In this document: in pieces, positions 44,514-52,502 of the stretch
Layout: each line of letters begins with the position of its first letter
Numbering within the stretch: the first letter of the stretch is position 1
Notes under the pieces: generated by a model
Databases searched by the model: none
What the model was told of the DNA's origin: nothing
The model's input: the letters and a program-made list of their open reading frames with translations, nothing else
Position numbers and translations under genes: made by a program
Assembly (NCBI RefSeq): GCF_900100965.1
Contig: NZ_FMUJ01000002.1
Location: forward strand, 617,869 to 681,868
Reading direction: 5' to 3'
Length of the DNA stretch: 64,000 nt
Source of the DNA: Variovorax sp. EL159
Lineage (GTDB): Bacteria; Pseudomonadota; Gammaproteobacteria; Burkholderiales; Burkholderiaceae_C

Positions 44514-44708
44514 TCAGCGCTGGGCGGTGCGCGCGGGCTGTTCGAGCAGCATCAGAAAGCTGCGGATGCGGCGCGTGGTCCAGAGCGCGGCGGCCTTGTC
44601 CAGCGCGCCGTCGATTTCGGGCGCGGCCGCGCGTGCCGGTGCAGGTGCCGACGGGCGAGCGACCGGCTGCTGTAACGGCTGCGGCTGACGAAGTTGAAAT
44701 TGACGCAT
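44514..44708 (-). CDS. Small proline-rich protein upstream of the mgtA leader
   Basis: This 64-residue ORF begins MRQFQLRQPQPLQQPVARP and stays Pro/Ala/Gln-rich for about 30 residues, then forms a likely amphipathic helix ('ALDKAAALWTTRRIRSFLMLLEQ'). GAAGGAG lies seven bases before the ATG at 44708. It is followed on the same strand by the 32-codon leader and mgtA. Proline-rich leader ORFs sense proline tRNA charging in front of mgtC and mtgA-type genes in Salmonella, so a second leader or a small regulator of MgtA are both possible. No homologue is recognised. Confidence 0.5.
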   Translation of the reverse strand: MRQFQLRQPQPLQQPVARPSAPAPARAAAPEIDGALDKAAALWTTRRIRSFLMLLEQPARTAQR

Positions 44709-45072
44709 GGCAAGGCTCCTTCGCAATGAAGGGCCTCGTGCATGGGCGCACGCAAGCTGACTGAAAAAGTCAGTGACGAGAACGACGGGAATCGGGAGGG
44801 GAGAACCGCTTGCCGGAATGCAAGGGGGTCACGCTGCGTGCACGGCGGCCACAGCGCGGGGAGCCTGCGCTAAAGGGCCTGGAGTGTCACGCCTGCCGAG
44901 GCACGCGTCTTGTCACTGATCCAACTGGCACTGTCCACGCACGGGGCTCCGAAATAAAGATTCCGAATTGTTGCACCGCGGCATGCGAGGCGTCAACCCT
45001 TGGGATGAAGTTCTGCGATGCAAAAAAGGTCTTGTCGCCTCTGTGTTGCGATTCGATGGTGGCCGTGGCGCA
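44709..45072. other. Probable promoter region of the magnesium operon
   Basis: About 360 bases without a recognised gene. An inverted repeat ACTGA-(5)-TCAGT lies at 44760-44774 and could be an operator or early transcript hairpin for the mgtA unit. The remainder up to the next minus-strand gene (stop at 45073) shows no convincing ORF. Confidence 0.4.
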
Positions 45073-45636
45073 TCAGGGCGATTGAGGCTTGCGCAAGCGC
45101 TGGACTGCTTCTGCTTCCTTGGCTGCTTCCTGGCGCCTGAACTCCGCGCCCGAAAGAAACTCGAGCCCGCAAACCGCCACTTTCGTTGAGCAGATCAATT
45201 TGATGTCTGCCTCTGCTTTTGCCCACCGGGCGTAGCTGCCGAACGGGTAGCGGCCCGAATCGCTCGGTCCGCCGAATCGACGTTCGACTGATGACCTGAC
45301 CACCGACTCGTCGCCGATCGGCATCCCGCGGACCTTCACGTTCTCCAGGATCCCTGCCGAGGTGATCGTGAGCTTGGCTTCGCCGCGCCCGACCCAGTCG
45401 GGCGACTTGTCCTCCGGCAGCAAGGCACGTCCGGTTTGTTTCTTGTCCTTGCCGATAGAGGGACGATCGAGCCAGCACACCGTGTTGGACGCCTTGAGGT
45501 TCGGTGCACATGCCTTGACTGCATATGGCATCTTTGCCCCAAGCGGAAGGCCGAAGATCTGGAACTGCTCCTGTGCCGTCGCCGTATTGGCGAGGCTTGT
45601 GAGCGCCAGAAGCGCGATGTGTCCTGCTACCTTCAT
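45073..45636 (-). CDS. Exported protein of unknown function
   Basis: This protein of 187 residues starts with a signal peptide 'MKVAGHIALLALTSLANTATA' (cleavage likely after ATA near residue 22), which supports ATG 45636 over the GTG four codons upstream. The mature part has 'FQIFGLPLGAKMPYAVKACA', a GRGEAKLTITSAGILENVKVRG region resembling small periplasmic domains, four cysteines, and a charged C-terminus rich in Ala, Glu and Gln. I do not recognise the family. It is divergent from the phosphatase gene at 45708 with about 70 bases between. Confidence 0.65.
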   Translation of the reverse strand: MKVAGHIALLALTSLANTATAQEQFQIFGLPLGAKMPYAVKACAPNLKASNTVCWLDRPSIGKDKKQTGRALLPEDKSPDWVGRGEAKLTITSAGILENVKVRGMPIGDESVVRSSVERRFGGPSDSGRYPFGSYARWAKAEADIKLICSTKVAVCGLEFLSGAEFRRQEAAKEAEAVQRLRKPQSP

Positions 45637-45707
45637 CGTTGAAATCACTCTTTGCTTGCTGTGAATACGCGGGCGATTATGTGGTCCGGTGGGCAGCTGG
45701 CGTGAGA

Positions 45708-46187
45708 ATGCCGGCCATGAAGAAACATGCGGTCTTGTTCATTTGCACCGGCAACATTTGCCGGTCCCCCACGGCCCATACGCTGCTCATGCACAAGGCC
45801 CGGGCGGCGGGTTTCGAGGTCGAAGTCGACAGCGCCGCCATCTCCGACGAGGAGCGCGGCAACCCGCCCGACCCGCGTTCGGTGGCCGAGGCGCGGCGGC
45901 GCGGCATCGAGATGCACGCGCACCGTGCGCGGCAGGTTCGCACCGACGACTTCGCGCGCTTCGACCTCATCGTCGGCATGACGACGCACCACTGCGCCGC
46001 GCTGCGCAGGCTCGCTCCCACGGGAACGGCTGGCAAGGTGCACATGTTCACGGAATTCGCCGATGGCATCGAGGGCGATGTGCCCGACCCCTGGTACGGC
46101 GGCCAGAAGGACTTCATCGAAGTCTTCGACCTGATCGACCGCGGCGTCGATGGCCTGCTTGCGAAGCTGCAGGCCGACGCACACTGA
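45708..46187 (+). CDS. Low-molecular-weight protein tyrosine phosphatase
   Basis: This 159-residue enzyme has the LMW-PTP active-site loop CTGNICRS (Cys near residue 13, Arg near 19) and the catalytic Asp in DPWYGG near 127. The family dephosphorylates protein tyrosines, in bacteria often those of capsule-export kinases, or acts on small phosphoesters and arsenate. No polysaccharide or kinase genes are next to it. ATG 45708 is used; the downstream ATG 45717 would lose three residues. It converges on a thioesterase gene with nine bases between the stops. Confidence 0.92.
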   Translation: MPAMKKHAVLFICTGNICRSPTAHTLLMHKARAAGFEVEVDSAAISDEERGNPPDPRSVAEARRRGIEMHAHRARQVRTDDFARFDLIVGMTTHHCAALRRLAPTGTAGKVHMFTEFADGIEGDVPDPWYGGQKDFIEVFDLIDRGVDGLLAKLQADAH

Positions 46188-46196
46188 CGGCCGGGC

Positions 46197-46631
46197 CTAC
46201 TCGCAAAGCGCCCGGATCGACGCCGGAATCGCCACCGCCCGAATCCCCCCACCTTCGCGCTTCGCACCAAAGATCCGCACCTCTTCGCATTCAAGGATCA
46301 GGTCTTCACCGCGCGTCACGCGGTAGGTCTGCACGAAGCTCTTCTCGCGCCATTCGGTGATGCGCACTGCAATCTGCAGTGTGTCGCCGTAGCTTGCGGC
46401 CTTCACGAAGCGTGTGTGCGTGTCGACCAGTGGCGTGCCGATCACGCCGAGCGTCTCGGTCGTTTCTTCCCAGCGCGGCACGCCGCACTCGGCAAAGAAG
46501 TGCCGCGAGGCCGCATCGATCCAGCGGAAGAAATTGGGAAACCAGACGATGCCGGCGGGGTCGCAATCGCCGAACTCGACGCGCGCGGTGTAGACGACTT
46601 CCTTGCCGTTGCTATTGCTGTTGTTGCTCAT
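46197..46631 (-). CDS. Acyl-CoA thioesterase, 4-hydroxybenzoyl-CoA type
   Basis: This 144-residue hot-dog-fold thioesterase has the motif EFGDCDPAGIVWFPNFFRW (about residue 19-37), whose second Asp is the catalytic residue in 4-hydroxybenzoyl-CoA thioesterases. It ends an operon with a TRAP transporter, an FMN hydroxyacid dehydrogenase and indolepyruvate oxidoreductase. Those would produce an aryl-acetyl-CoA, which this enzyme could hydrolyse to free aryl-acetate and CoA. Its start overlaps the stop of the TRAP permease by one base. Confidence 0.87.
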   Translation of the reverse strand: MSNNSNSNGKEVVYTARVEFGDCDPAGIVWFPNFFRWIDAASRHFFAECGVPRWEETTETLGVIGTPLVDTHTRFVKAASYGDTLQIAVRITEWREKSFVQTYRVTRGEDLILECEEVRIFGAKREGGGIRAVAIPASIRALCE

Positions 46632-47932
46632 CAGCCCATTCTCGTTGGCAGCCACAAGGCAATGATCGGGAAGGCGATCAGGATGACCAGGCGCACGATG
46701 TCCGTCACGATGAACGGCAACACGCCCTTGAAGATGGTGGTGAAGCTCACGTCCTTCACCACGCTCTTGATGACGAAGACGTTCATGCCCACCGGTGGAT
46801 GAATCAGCCCCAGCTCGACCGTCATCACGATGATCACGCCGAACCAGATGGGATCGAAGCCCAGGTGCACGATCACCGGATAGATGATGGGCACGGTCAG
46901 GATGATCATGGCCATCGCGTCCATCAGGCAGCCGAGCACCAAGTACATCAGCATGATGAGCGCGAGAACGCCGTAGCGGCCGATGCCCAGGCTGGTGAGG
47001 AACTCGGTCAGTTTCTGCGGGCTTTGCGTGATGGTGAGGAAGTAGCCGAAGAGCAGTGCGCCGATCAGCACGGTGAACACCGCCGCTGCGGTGCGCGTGG
47101 CCGACAGCAGGGCCTCGCGGATCTTCGGGCCGTCGAGCTTGCGCCGCACCAGTCCGAGGATGAAGGCGCCGCTCGCGCCCACGCCGCCCGCCTCGGTCGG
47201 CGTGAAGAAGCCGCCGTAGAGGCCGCCGATCACGAAGATGAAAAGCACCAGCGGCGCCCACACGTTCTTCAGGTCCTTGATGCGCTCGGACCATGGCTTG
47301 ACCTCGCCGCCGGGCAGCCAGTCGGGCCGCAGCTTGACGATGATCGCGATGGTCATCACGTACATCGCCATCGCGAGGATGCCGGGGACGATGCCCGCCA
47401 TGAAGAGCTTGCCGATGTCCTGCTGCGTGAGGATGGCGTAGACCGCGAGCACGGTTGATGGCGGCAGGATCGCGCCCAGCGTGCCGCCGGCGGCGATCAC
47501 GCCGGTCGAAAACGACTGCGGGTAATTGAAGCGCCGCATCTCCGGGTATGCCACCGCCGAGAAGGTGGCGGCCGTGGCCACCGACGAGCCGCAGATCGCC
47601 GCGAAGCCGCCGCACGCCACCACGGTGGCCACGCCGAGGCCGCCGCGCAGGTGGCCGATCATCGAGTTGGCCGCCTTGAAAAGCTCGCGGCTCACGCCCG
47701 ACACCGACACCAGCGCGCCCATCAGCATGAACATCGGGATCACGCCGAAGGTGTAGTCGGTCACGGTGCGCATCGACGTCTGGCCCACCAGCTTCAGCGC
47801 GGGCCCGGGGCCCACGAGGTAGCTGTAGCCGGTCACGCCCACGAGGCCCATCGCCATGCCGACCGGCACGCGCAAGAGCATCAATACGAACAGGGCGACA
47901 AAGCCCAGGATGGCAACTGCATCGGGGCTCAT
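46631..47932 (-). CDS. dctM: TRAP transporter large permease (DctM-like)
   Basis: This 433-residue DctM/large-subunit permease has about 12-13 membrane helices. The segments 'RVPVGMAMGLVGVTGYSYL', 'GGTLGAILPPSTVLAVYA' and 'GALLFGYFLTITQSP' are typical. It works with DctQ and a DctP binding protein to import a carboxylate, here perhaps an aromatic hydroxyacid, driven by an ion gradient. It overlaps dctQ by four bases (ATGA). The next gene is the thioesterase. Confidence 0.92.
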   Translation of the reverse strand: MSPDAVAILGFVALFVLMLLRVPVGMAMGLVGVTGYSYLVGPGPALKLVGQTSMRTVTDYTFGVIPMFMLMGALVSVSGVSRELFKAANSMIGHLRGGLGVATVVACGGFAAICGSSVATAATFSAVAYPEMRRFNYPQSFSTGVIAAGGTLGAILPPSTVLAVYAILTQQDIGKLFMAGIVPGILAMAMYVMTIAIIVKLRPDWLPGGEVKPWSERIKDLKNVWAPLVLFIFVIGGLYGGFFTPTEAGGVGASGAFILGLVRRKLDGPKIREALLSATRTAAAVFTVLIGALLFGYFLTITQSPQKLTEFLTSLGIGRYGVLALIMLMYLVLGCLMDAMAMIILTVPIIYPVIVHLGFDPIWFGVIIVMTVELGLIHPPVGMNVFVIKSVVKDVSFTTIFKGVLPFIVTDIVRLVILIAFPIIALWLPTRMG

Positions 47933-48453
47933 TCGTCCGCCTTCTGTTCAGGGTGGGTTTCTTCGAGCTGCTCGGGATGAAAGATCAGCCTGTAGGTGCG
48001 AATGGCGATCAGCAGCACCGCGCACACGTCGCCGGTCCAGGCCACCGCGTAGAACGGCCAGGTCGGAATGTTCAGGTCGTAGGTCTGCACGTTGTCGACG
48101 TAGGTGCCGCGCACCTTGTCGAACAGCATCGCGGTCTGCACCGCCACCACGAACAGCAGCACCAGCGTGGCGAACACGTCGATGACGCGCTTCATGCGCG
48201 GGCTCGCGGCCGTCCACACCAGGTCGACCGTGATGTGGCCGCCCCGGTAGCTGGTGGCCGCGATGCCCCAGAAGATCAGGATGCCCAGCAACATGCGACC
48301 GAAGTCGTAGGCGTCGGGTATCGAGGTGTCGAAGAACTTGCGCAGCACCACGGCCACGAAGATGTTGAGCGCGACGATGCCCACGAAGATGGCGGCAAGC
48401 CATTCGATCGTGTTGATCGCGCGGTCCATGTAGCTGGCGGACCGTGTAGCCAT
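47929..48453 (-). CDS. dctQ: TRAP transporter small permease (DctQ-like)
   Basis: This 174-residue small TRAP subunit has four membrane helices and the characteristic 'DAYDFGRMLLGILIFWGIAATSYRGGHITVDLVW' stretch (quoted in pieces), with 'RGGHI' the usual helix 2 mark. It bridges DctM and the binding protein. It is overlapped with dctM by four bases and is 42 bases after dctP. Confidence 0.92.
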   Translation of the reverse strand: MATRSASYMDRAINTIEWLAAIFVGIVALNIFVAVVLRKFFDTSIPDAYDFGRMLLGILIFWGIAATSYRGGHITVDLVWTAASPRMKRVIDVFATLVLLFVVAVQTAMLFDKVRGTYVDNVQTYDLNIPTWPFYAVAWTGDVCAVLLIAIRTYRLIFHPEQLEETHPEQKADE

Positions 48454-48495
48454 GTGTCTCCCTTTTCAGGCCGATGCCCCCGAGGGGGCGATCGA

Positions 48496-49572
48496 TCAAA
48501 GTGCCGACTTGTACTTGGCGAGGCTGCCCTTGAGCGCGTCCATCACGGCCTTCGGGTCTTCGCCGACCTTCTTCACGCTCTCGGCCCATTGCGCCTCGGA
48601 CGGTGCGGCGGCCTTGCGCCATGCGTCGAGCTGCTCCGGCGTGAGCTTGTAGATCTCGTGGCCCGGCAGCGCGGCCATCTTGGCGTGGCCGGCGAATTCG
48701 AAGTCGGCCCATGGCGCGGCCACCTTCTGCGCCCATTCGCTGGTGCAGTGGTCGTCGATCACCTTCTTCTGCGCGGTGGACATCGCGTCGTACTTGCCCT
48801 TGTTCATCACCCAGACGAAGGGCGTGACGTACAGCGGCACGTCCATGTGGTACTTCACCACCTTGTCGATGCCGAAGAGGCCGATCGAACCCCAGGGGAA
48901 GGTGATGGCGTCGGCCACGCCGCGCTCCAGCATGTCGCGCGACTCGGGCGCCGAGGCCTGCACGTTGGTGCCGCCCAGCGAGGTGATGAGCTGGCCCACG
49001 GTGCTGGTCGCCGGCCGCACCTTCAGGCCCTTGACGTCGGTGGGCACCACGATCTTCTTGCGCGAGTGGAAGGTGCCGGGGTCGTGCACGAACGCAAAGC
49101 AGTACTTCACGTCCTTCATTTCCTTGGCCGCGTAGTTGCGGTACCAGGCGTCGATGGCGGCCGAGCCTTCCTTGCCGTTGGCGAACAGGAAGGGCAGCGA
49201 CGCACCGGCCATGACCGGGAAGCGGCCGGGCTGGTAGCCCGGGTTCACGTACGAGAAGTCGGCGATGCCGTCGCGCGCCATGTCGTAGTGGTCGAAGGCC
49301 TTGCCGAGCTGTTCCGACGGAAACAGGATCGCGGTGATGGTGCCGTTCGACGCCTTCTTGATGTCGTCCGCCCAGGCCTGCAGCGCAGGGTTGAGCGGAT
49401 GCTGCGCCGGCACCCAGCTCGACAGCTTGAGCTGCACGGGCTTGTCCTGTGCCTGCACGGCGGGCGTGCCCGCGACGAGCGCGGCGCAGGCCGCGAGCAG
49501 CGCAAGAGGCGAGGCACGCAAGGTGCGTTGCGGTCGTGTGCCCCGGGGCCGGGTTTGGTGGGTGCTTGGCAT
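48496..49572 (-). CDS. dctP: TRAP transporter substrate-binding protein (DctP-like)
   Basis: This 358-residue periplasmic protein has a long cleavable signal (Arg-rich start, hydrophobic core, ending AVQAQ near residue 42). The mature part has 'KLSSWVPAQHPLNPALQAWADD', the family Arg in 'KGLKVRPATS' near residue 180, and 'DAITFPWGSIGLFGIDKV' with its cluster of ligand-pocket aromatics. Such proteins bind organic acids through that Arg. The surrounding FMN dehydrogenase and indolepyruvate oxidoreductase suggest an aromatic 2-hydroxyacid as ligand. ATG 49572 fits the signal-peptide start. Confidence 0.9.
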   Translation of the reverse strand: MPSTHQTRPRGTRPQRTLRASPLALLAACAALVAGTPAVQAQDKPVQLKLSSWVPAQHPLNPALQAWADDIKKASNGTITAILFPSEQLGKAFDHYDMARDGIADFSYVNPGYQPGRFPVMAGASLPFLFANGKEGSAAIDAWYRNYAAKEMKDVKYCFAFVHDPGTFHSRKKIVVPTDVKGLKVRPATSTVGQLITSLGGTNVQASAPESRDMLERGVADAITFPWGSIGLFGIDKVVKYHMDVPLYVTPFVWVMNKGKYDAMSTAQKKVIDDHCTSEWAQKVAAPWADFEFAGHAKMAALPGHEIYKLTPEQLDAWRKAAAPSEAQWAESVKKVGEDPKAVMDALKGSLAKYKSAL

Positions 49573-49618
49573 GTGTCTCCTTCTTTGTGGTGTCTTGAAA
49601 GCGTCGAGGTCGGTCAGC

Positions 49619-50857
49619 CTAGGCAGTCGCGCGCGCCGGGTAAATGGAGGCTTTCCCGTGCGGGGTTTCCTTGATTCGTTGCGCGGCGCCGTCCTGTTCG
49701 GTGAGCGAACGCGGCGCGGGCCGATCGACATGGCGCGGCCCCAGTTCATGCACGCCGGTGGCACCCAGCAGCGTCATCGTTCGCTCGGTTTCCTGCGCCA
49801 GCAGCTGCAGCACCGACAGCGCACCCTGTTCGCCGCCGCAGGCCAGGCCATAGACCGGTGCGCGGCCGACGAGGGCTGCGCGCGCGCCGAGCGCCAGTGC
49901 CTTCACGATGTCGCTGCCGCGCCGGATGCCCCCATCCATGAGGACGGGGATGCGGCCGCCGACCGCATCCAGAATGGCCGGCAGTGCCGCGATGCTGGCC
50001 GGCGCCGCATCGAGCTGGCGTCCGCCGTGGTTCGAGACCACGATGCCGTCGGCACCATGGCGCAGCGCGCGGCGTGCATCTTCGGCCCCCAGCAGACCCT
50101 TGATGAGCAATGGTCCATCCCAGAGCTTGCGCAGCCAGGCCAGGCTGTCCCAGGTGAGCGTGCGGTCCATCGCGCGCGAGAGCAACGCGGCCTGGGTCTG
50201 CGCCGACACCGGTGCGCCGTCGTCGTCGGGCAGCAGGTTCGCAAACTGTGGCGCGCCACTGCGTGCCAGCCGCAGCAGCCATGCGGGATGCCGCGCCATG
50301 TCGAACAGCGTGCCGGGCGTGAGCTGCATCGGCACGCGAAAGCCGTGGCGCAGGTCGCGCTCGCGCAGCCCGCTGACCGGCACATCGACCGTGAGCACCA
50401 GCGCCTCGAAACCGGCAGTGCGCGCGCGGCGCACGATGCGCTCGGCAATCGCGCGCTCGCCCATCACGTAGAGCTGCATCCACAGCGTGGCATCGGGTGC
50501 GGCGGCGCGCACGTCCTCGATGCGCGTGTTCGATGCGGTCGAGAGAATGAAGGGAACGCGCGCGGCCTGCGCGGCGCCGGCAAGCAACGCATCGGCACCG
50601 GGCCGCACGAGGCCGGCCAGCCCGATGGGCGCGATGGCGAAGGGCGCGCGCCAGCGGCGGCCGAAGAGCTCGATGCCGATGTCCATGGCGCTGGTGTCGC
50701 GCAGGCATTCGGGAATCAGCGGCAGGCTTTCCAGTGCATCGCGGTTGCGCTGCAGGCAGCGTTCGTCTTCCGCGCCGCCATCGACATAGTCGAACACGAG
50801 GCGCGGCAGCACCCGGCGCGCGCGGCGCCGGTAGTCTTCTACGTTCAGAAGGGGCAT
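49619..50857 (-). CDS. FMN-dependent 2-hydroxyacid dehydrogenase
   Basis: This 412-residue protein of the L-lactate/mandelate/glycolate oxidase family has 'LVFDYVDGGAEDE' at the start, 'APIGLAGLVRPGAD', 'LYVMGERAI' and 'ADGIVVSNHGGRQLD' (catalytic His and FMN Arg). 'PVLMDGGIRRGSDIVKALALGA' closes the FMN barrel. A C-terminal tail of about 35 residues is unusual in length. The enzyme turns an L-2-hydroxyacid into a 2-oxoacid, passing electrons to a quinone or cytochrome. Next to indolepyruvate oxidoreductase, an aryl-lactate substrate makes sense. It is 16 bases after iorB and 46 before dctP. Confidence 0.88.
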   Translation of the reverse strand: MPLLNVEDYRRRARRVLPRLVFDYVDGGAEDERCLQRNRDALESLPLIPECLRDTSAMDIGIELFGRRWRAPFAIAPIGLAGLVRPGADALLAGAAQAARVPFILSTASNTRIEDVRAAAPDATLWMQLYVMGERAIAERIVRRARTAGFEALVLTVDVPVSGLRERDLRHGFRVPMQLTPGTLFDMARHPAWLLRLARSGAPQFANLLPDDDGAPVSAQTQAALLSRAMDRTLTWDSLAWLRKLWDGPLLIKGLLGAEDARRALRHGADGIVVSNHGGRQLDAAPASIAALPAILDAVGGRIPVLMDGGIRRGSDIVKALALGARAALVGRAPVYGLACGGEQGALSVLQLLAQETERTMTLLGATGVHELGPRHVDRPAPRSLTEQDGAAQRIKETPHGKASIYPARATA

Positions 50858-50873
50858 CGGCGGGCCTTCCGTC

Positions 50874-52490
50874 TCAGGCGCCGCCGGTGGGCTTGCGCTT
50901 CATCCAGCGGATCGGCTGCGCCTGCACGGGGCGCGGGGCGGCGCCGTGCTGCACCAGCGCAGCGTCGAGCGCCTTGCCGCCTTCGTCGGCCAGTGCCGCT
51001 TCGCGGGCGGCGGCGATGGCCTCGGCCCGCGCCGGCGCGGACAAGGCCGCACGGCCGGCGAGTTCGTCGATCACGTGCAGCAGGTTGTGCTTGCCGCGCT
51101 CGTTGGTGCTGCCATAGCCCTTGATGAGCCGGCCGCACAGCGCCAGCTCGTGGCCCAGTGCCCAGGCTTCGCGCGTGCCGGCTTCCACCGCCGCGAGCCA
51201 GCGTTCGATGAGGGCCTGCTCTTCGGCAAAGCGGCTGCCGCGCTTGCGCAGCCAGCGCAGCGAGGCCAGCAGCCGCAGCGACGCCATGCCGAACACCGAA
51301 TGGCTGCCGACCTTCAGCGGCAGCGCCCAGGGCGCAAGGCCACGCGCCTGCCGGCGGCGGTCCCATGCGGTCACGCGGCGCGACAGGCCGGGCGGCAGCA
51401 GCGCAGCGAACTCGGCCGCGCCGGGCTTGAAGTGGTCGTAGACCTTCACGATGTCTTCGTCGGTGGCGCGCACTTCCTGCCGCACGCGCTGCGCCCGGCT
51501 GGCGCGGCCCTTGAGCGCGGCGACGCGCACGATGTCGTCGAAGGCCATCCACAGCGCGAGCCAGCGCGCGGCTTCGCGCGTGATGGCAAAGCCCTGCGCG
51601 CCGGCCGGATCGGCGCCGCGCTCCGCATCGAGCACGCGGCCCAGGCGTTCGGCATACAGCGCGGCGTAGCCGGCGTCCTGGTAGTCGAGCACGCGCGCAT
51701 GGCCGAGCGTGAGCATGTCGTGCACGGCGGGCGGAAAGCGCCGCGCCAGTTCATCGGGCAGGGCGCGCGGCGGTGGCGGCGCATCGGCGGTGTCGTTCGC
51801 CATCACGCTGTTGACGAAGGCGGCCTGCGCGCGCGGCGCACTTACCGCGTCGAGTGCGGCGGCAAAGCCGCGCAGGCTGGCCGCGGCCATCTTGCCCAGC
51901 TTCTCGGGTGCGCTCGCGTCGCCGCCGCGCACCACGTGTTCGTACGCCTCGCGCTTGAACGGAAAGAGGCCGCTGCCGGCGATGGCGCCGAGCATCACCG
52001 CGCTGACCACCGTGCCGGCGTCGCGCGCGATGGCGTTCATGTCGAACACATGGTGCTCGCGGCTGAAGGCCTTGACCACGTCGAGCAGCCGTTGCGCGTC
52101 GGCGCGGCCATCGCCCGGCTCCATGCGCTCGGCGGTGGTGAAGATGCGCGCCGACGAGCTGATGACCAGCGTGCGCAGCGGCGCGCTCATGCCGTTGCCG
52201 ATCTGGCGCGCGGTTTCGAGCAGCTCCGACGACACGATGGCGTCGAGCGCGCCCGGCACCGGGCTCAGGCTGAACACCGGGCGGCGGCCGCCGAGCTGCG
52301 CGAGCGGCACCGGGAACACCTCGATGTAGTAAGTGGTGGCGCCGGTGCGCTGCGCCACGCCGGGGATCGACGTGCTCTGCGCGGCGTAGCCGGCATGGCG
52401 GGCGATGTCCACCAGCCATTCGGTGAGCACGCCGCCGCCTTCACCGCCGAGGGCGCAGACGAGCAGGGTGATGGGGCGGTTGTTTTCCAT
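50874..52490 (-). CDS. iorB: Indolepyruvate oxidoreductase beta-type subunit with a long C-terminal extension
   Basis: This 538-residue protein begins with a gamma/beta-type 2-oxoacid oxidoreductase domain: 'LVCALGGEGGGVLTEWLVDIA' near residue 10 and 'STSIPGVAQRTGATTYYIE' near 39. This fits IorB, which carries the thiamin-independent half of the enzyme. Beyond about 200 residues it continues with a long helical region rich in Arg, Ala and Leu, seen in aerobic proteobacterial versions (DUF6537-type). The archaeal subunit is much shorter. It is 12 bases after iorA. The enzyme converts aryl-pyruvates to aryl-acetyl-CoA, reducing ferredoxin or another carrier. Confidence 0.85.
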   Translation of the reverse strand: MENNRPITLLVCALGGEGGGVLTEWLVDIARHAGYAAQSTSIPGVAQRTGATTYYIEVFPVPLAQLGGRRPVFSLSPVPGALDAIVSSELLETARQIGNGMSAPLRTLVISSSARIFTTAERMEPGDGRADAQRLLDVVKAFSREHHVFDMNAIARDAGTVVSAVMLGAIAGSGLFPFKREAYEHVVRGGDASAPEKLGKMAAASLRGFAAALDAVSAPRAQAAFVNSVMANDTADAPPPPRALPDELARRFPPAVHDMLTLGHARVLDYQDAGYAALYAERLGRVLDAERGADPAGAQGFAITREAARWLALWMAFDDIVRVAALKGRASRAQRVRQEVRATDEDIVKVYDHFKPGAAEFAALLPPGLSRRVTAWDRRRQARGLAPWALPLKVGSHSVFGMASLRLLASLRWLRKRGSRFAEEQALIERWLAAVEAGTREAWALGHELALCGRLIKGYGSTNERGKHNLLHVIDELAGRAALSAPARAEAIAAAREAALADEGGKALDAALVQHGAAPRPVQAQPIRWMKRKPTGGA

Positions 52491-52502
52491 GTCCTTGCCC
52501 CT

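Noticed and set aside
46379-47458. Long plus-strand His/Asp-rich frames opposite the TRAP, permease and other minus-strand genes
   Set aside because: These are antisense shadows of GC-rich coding sequence, with His/Arg/Gln-rich low-complexity translation.
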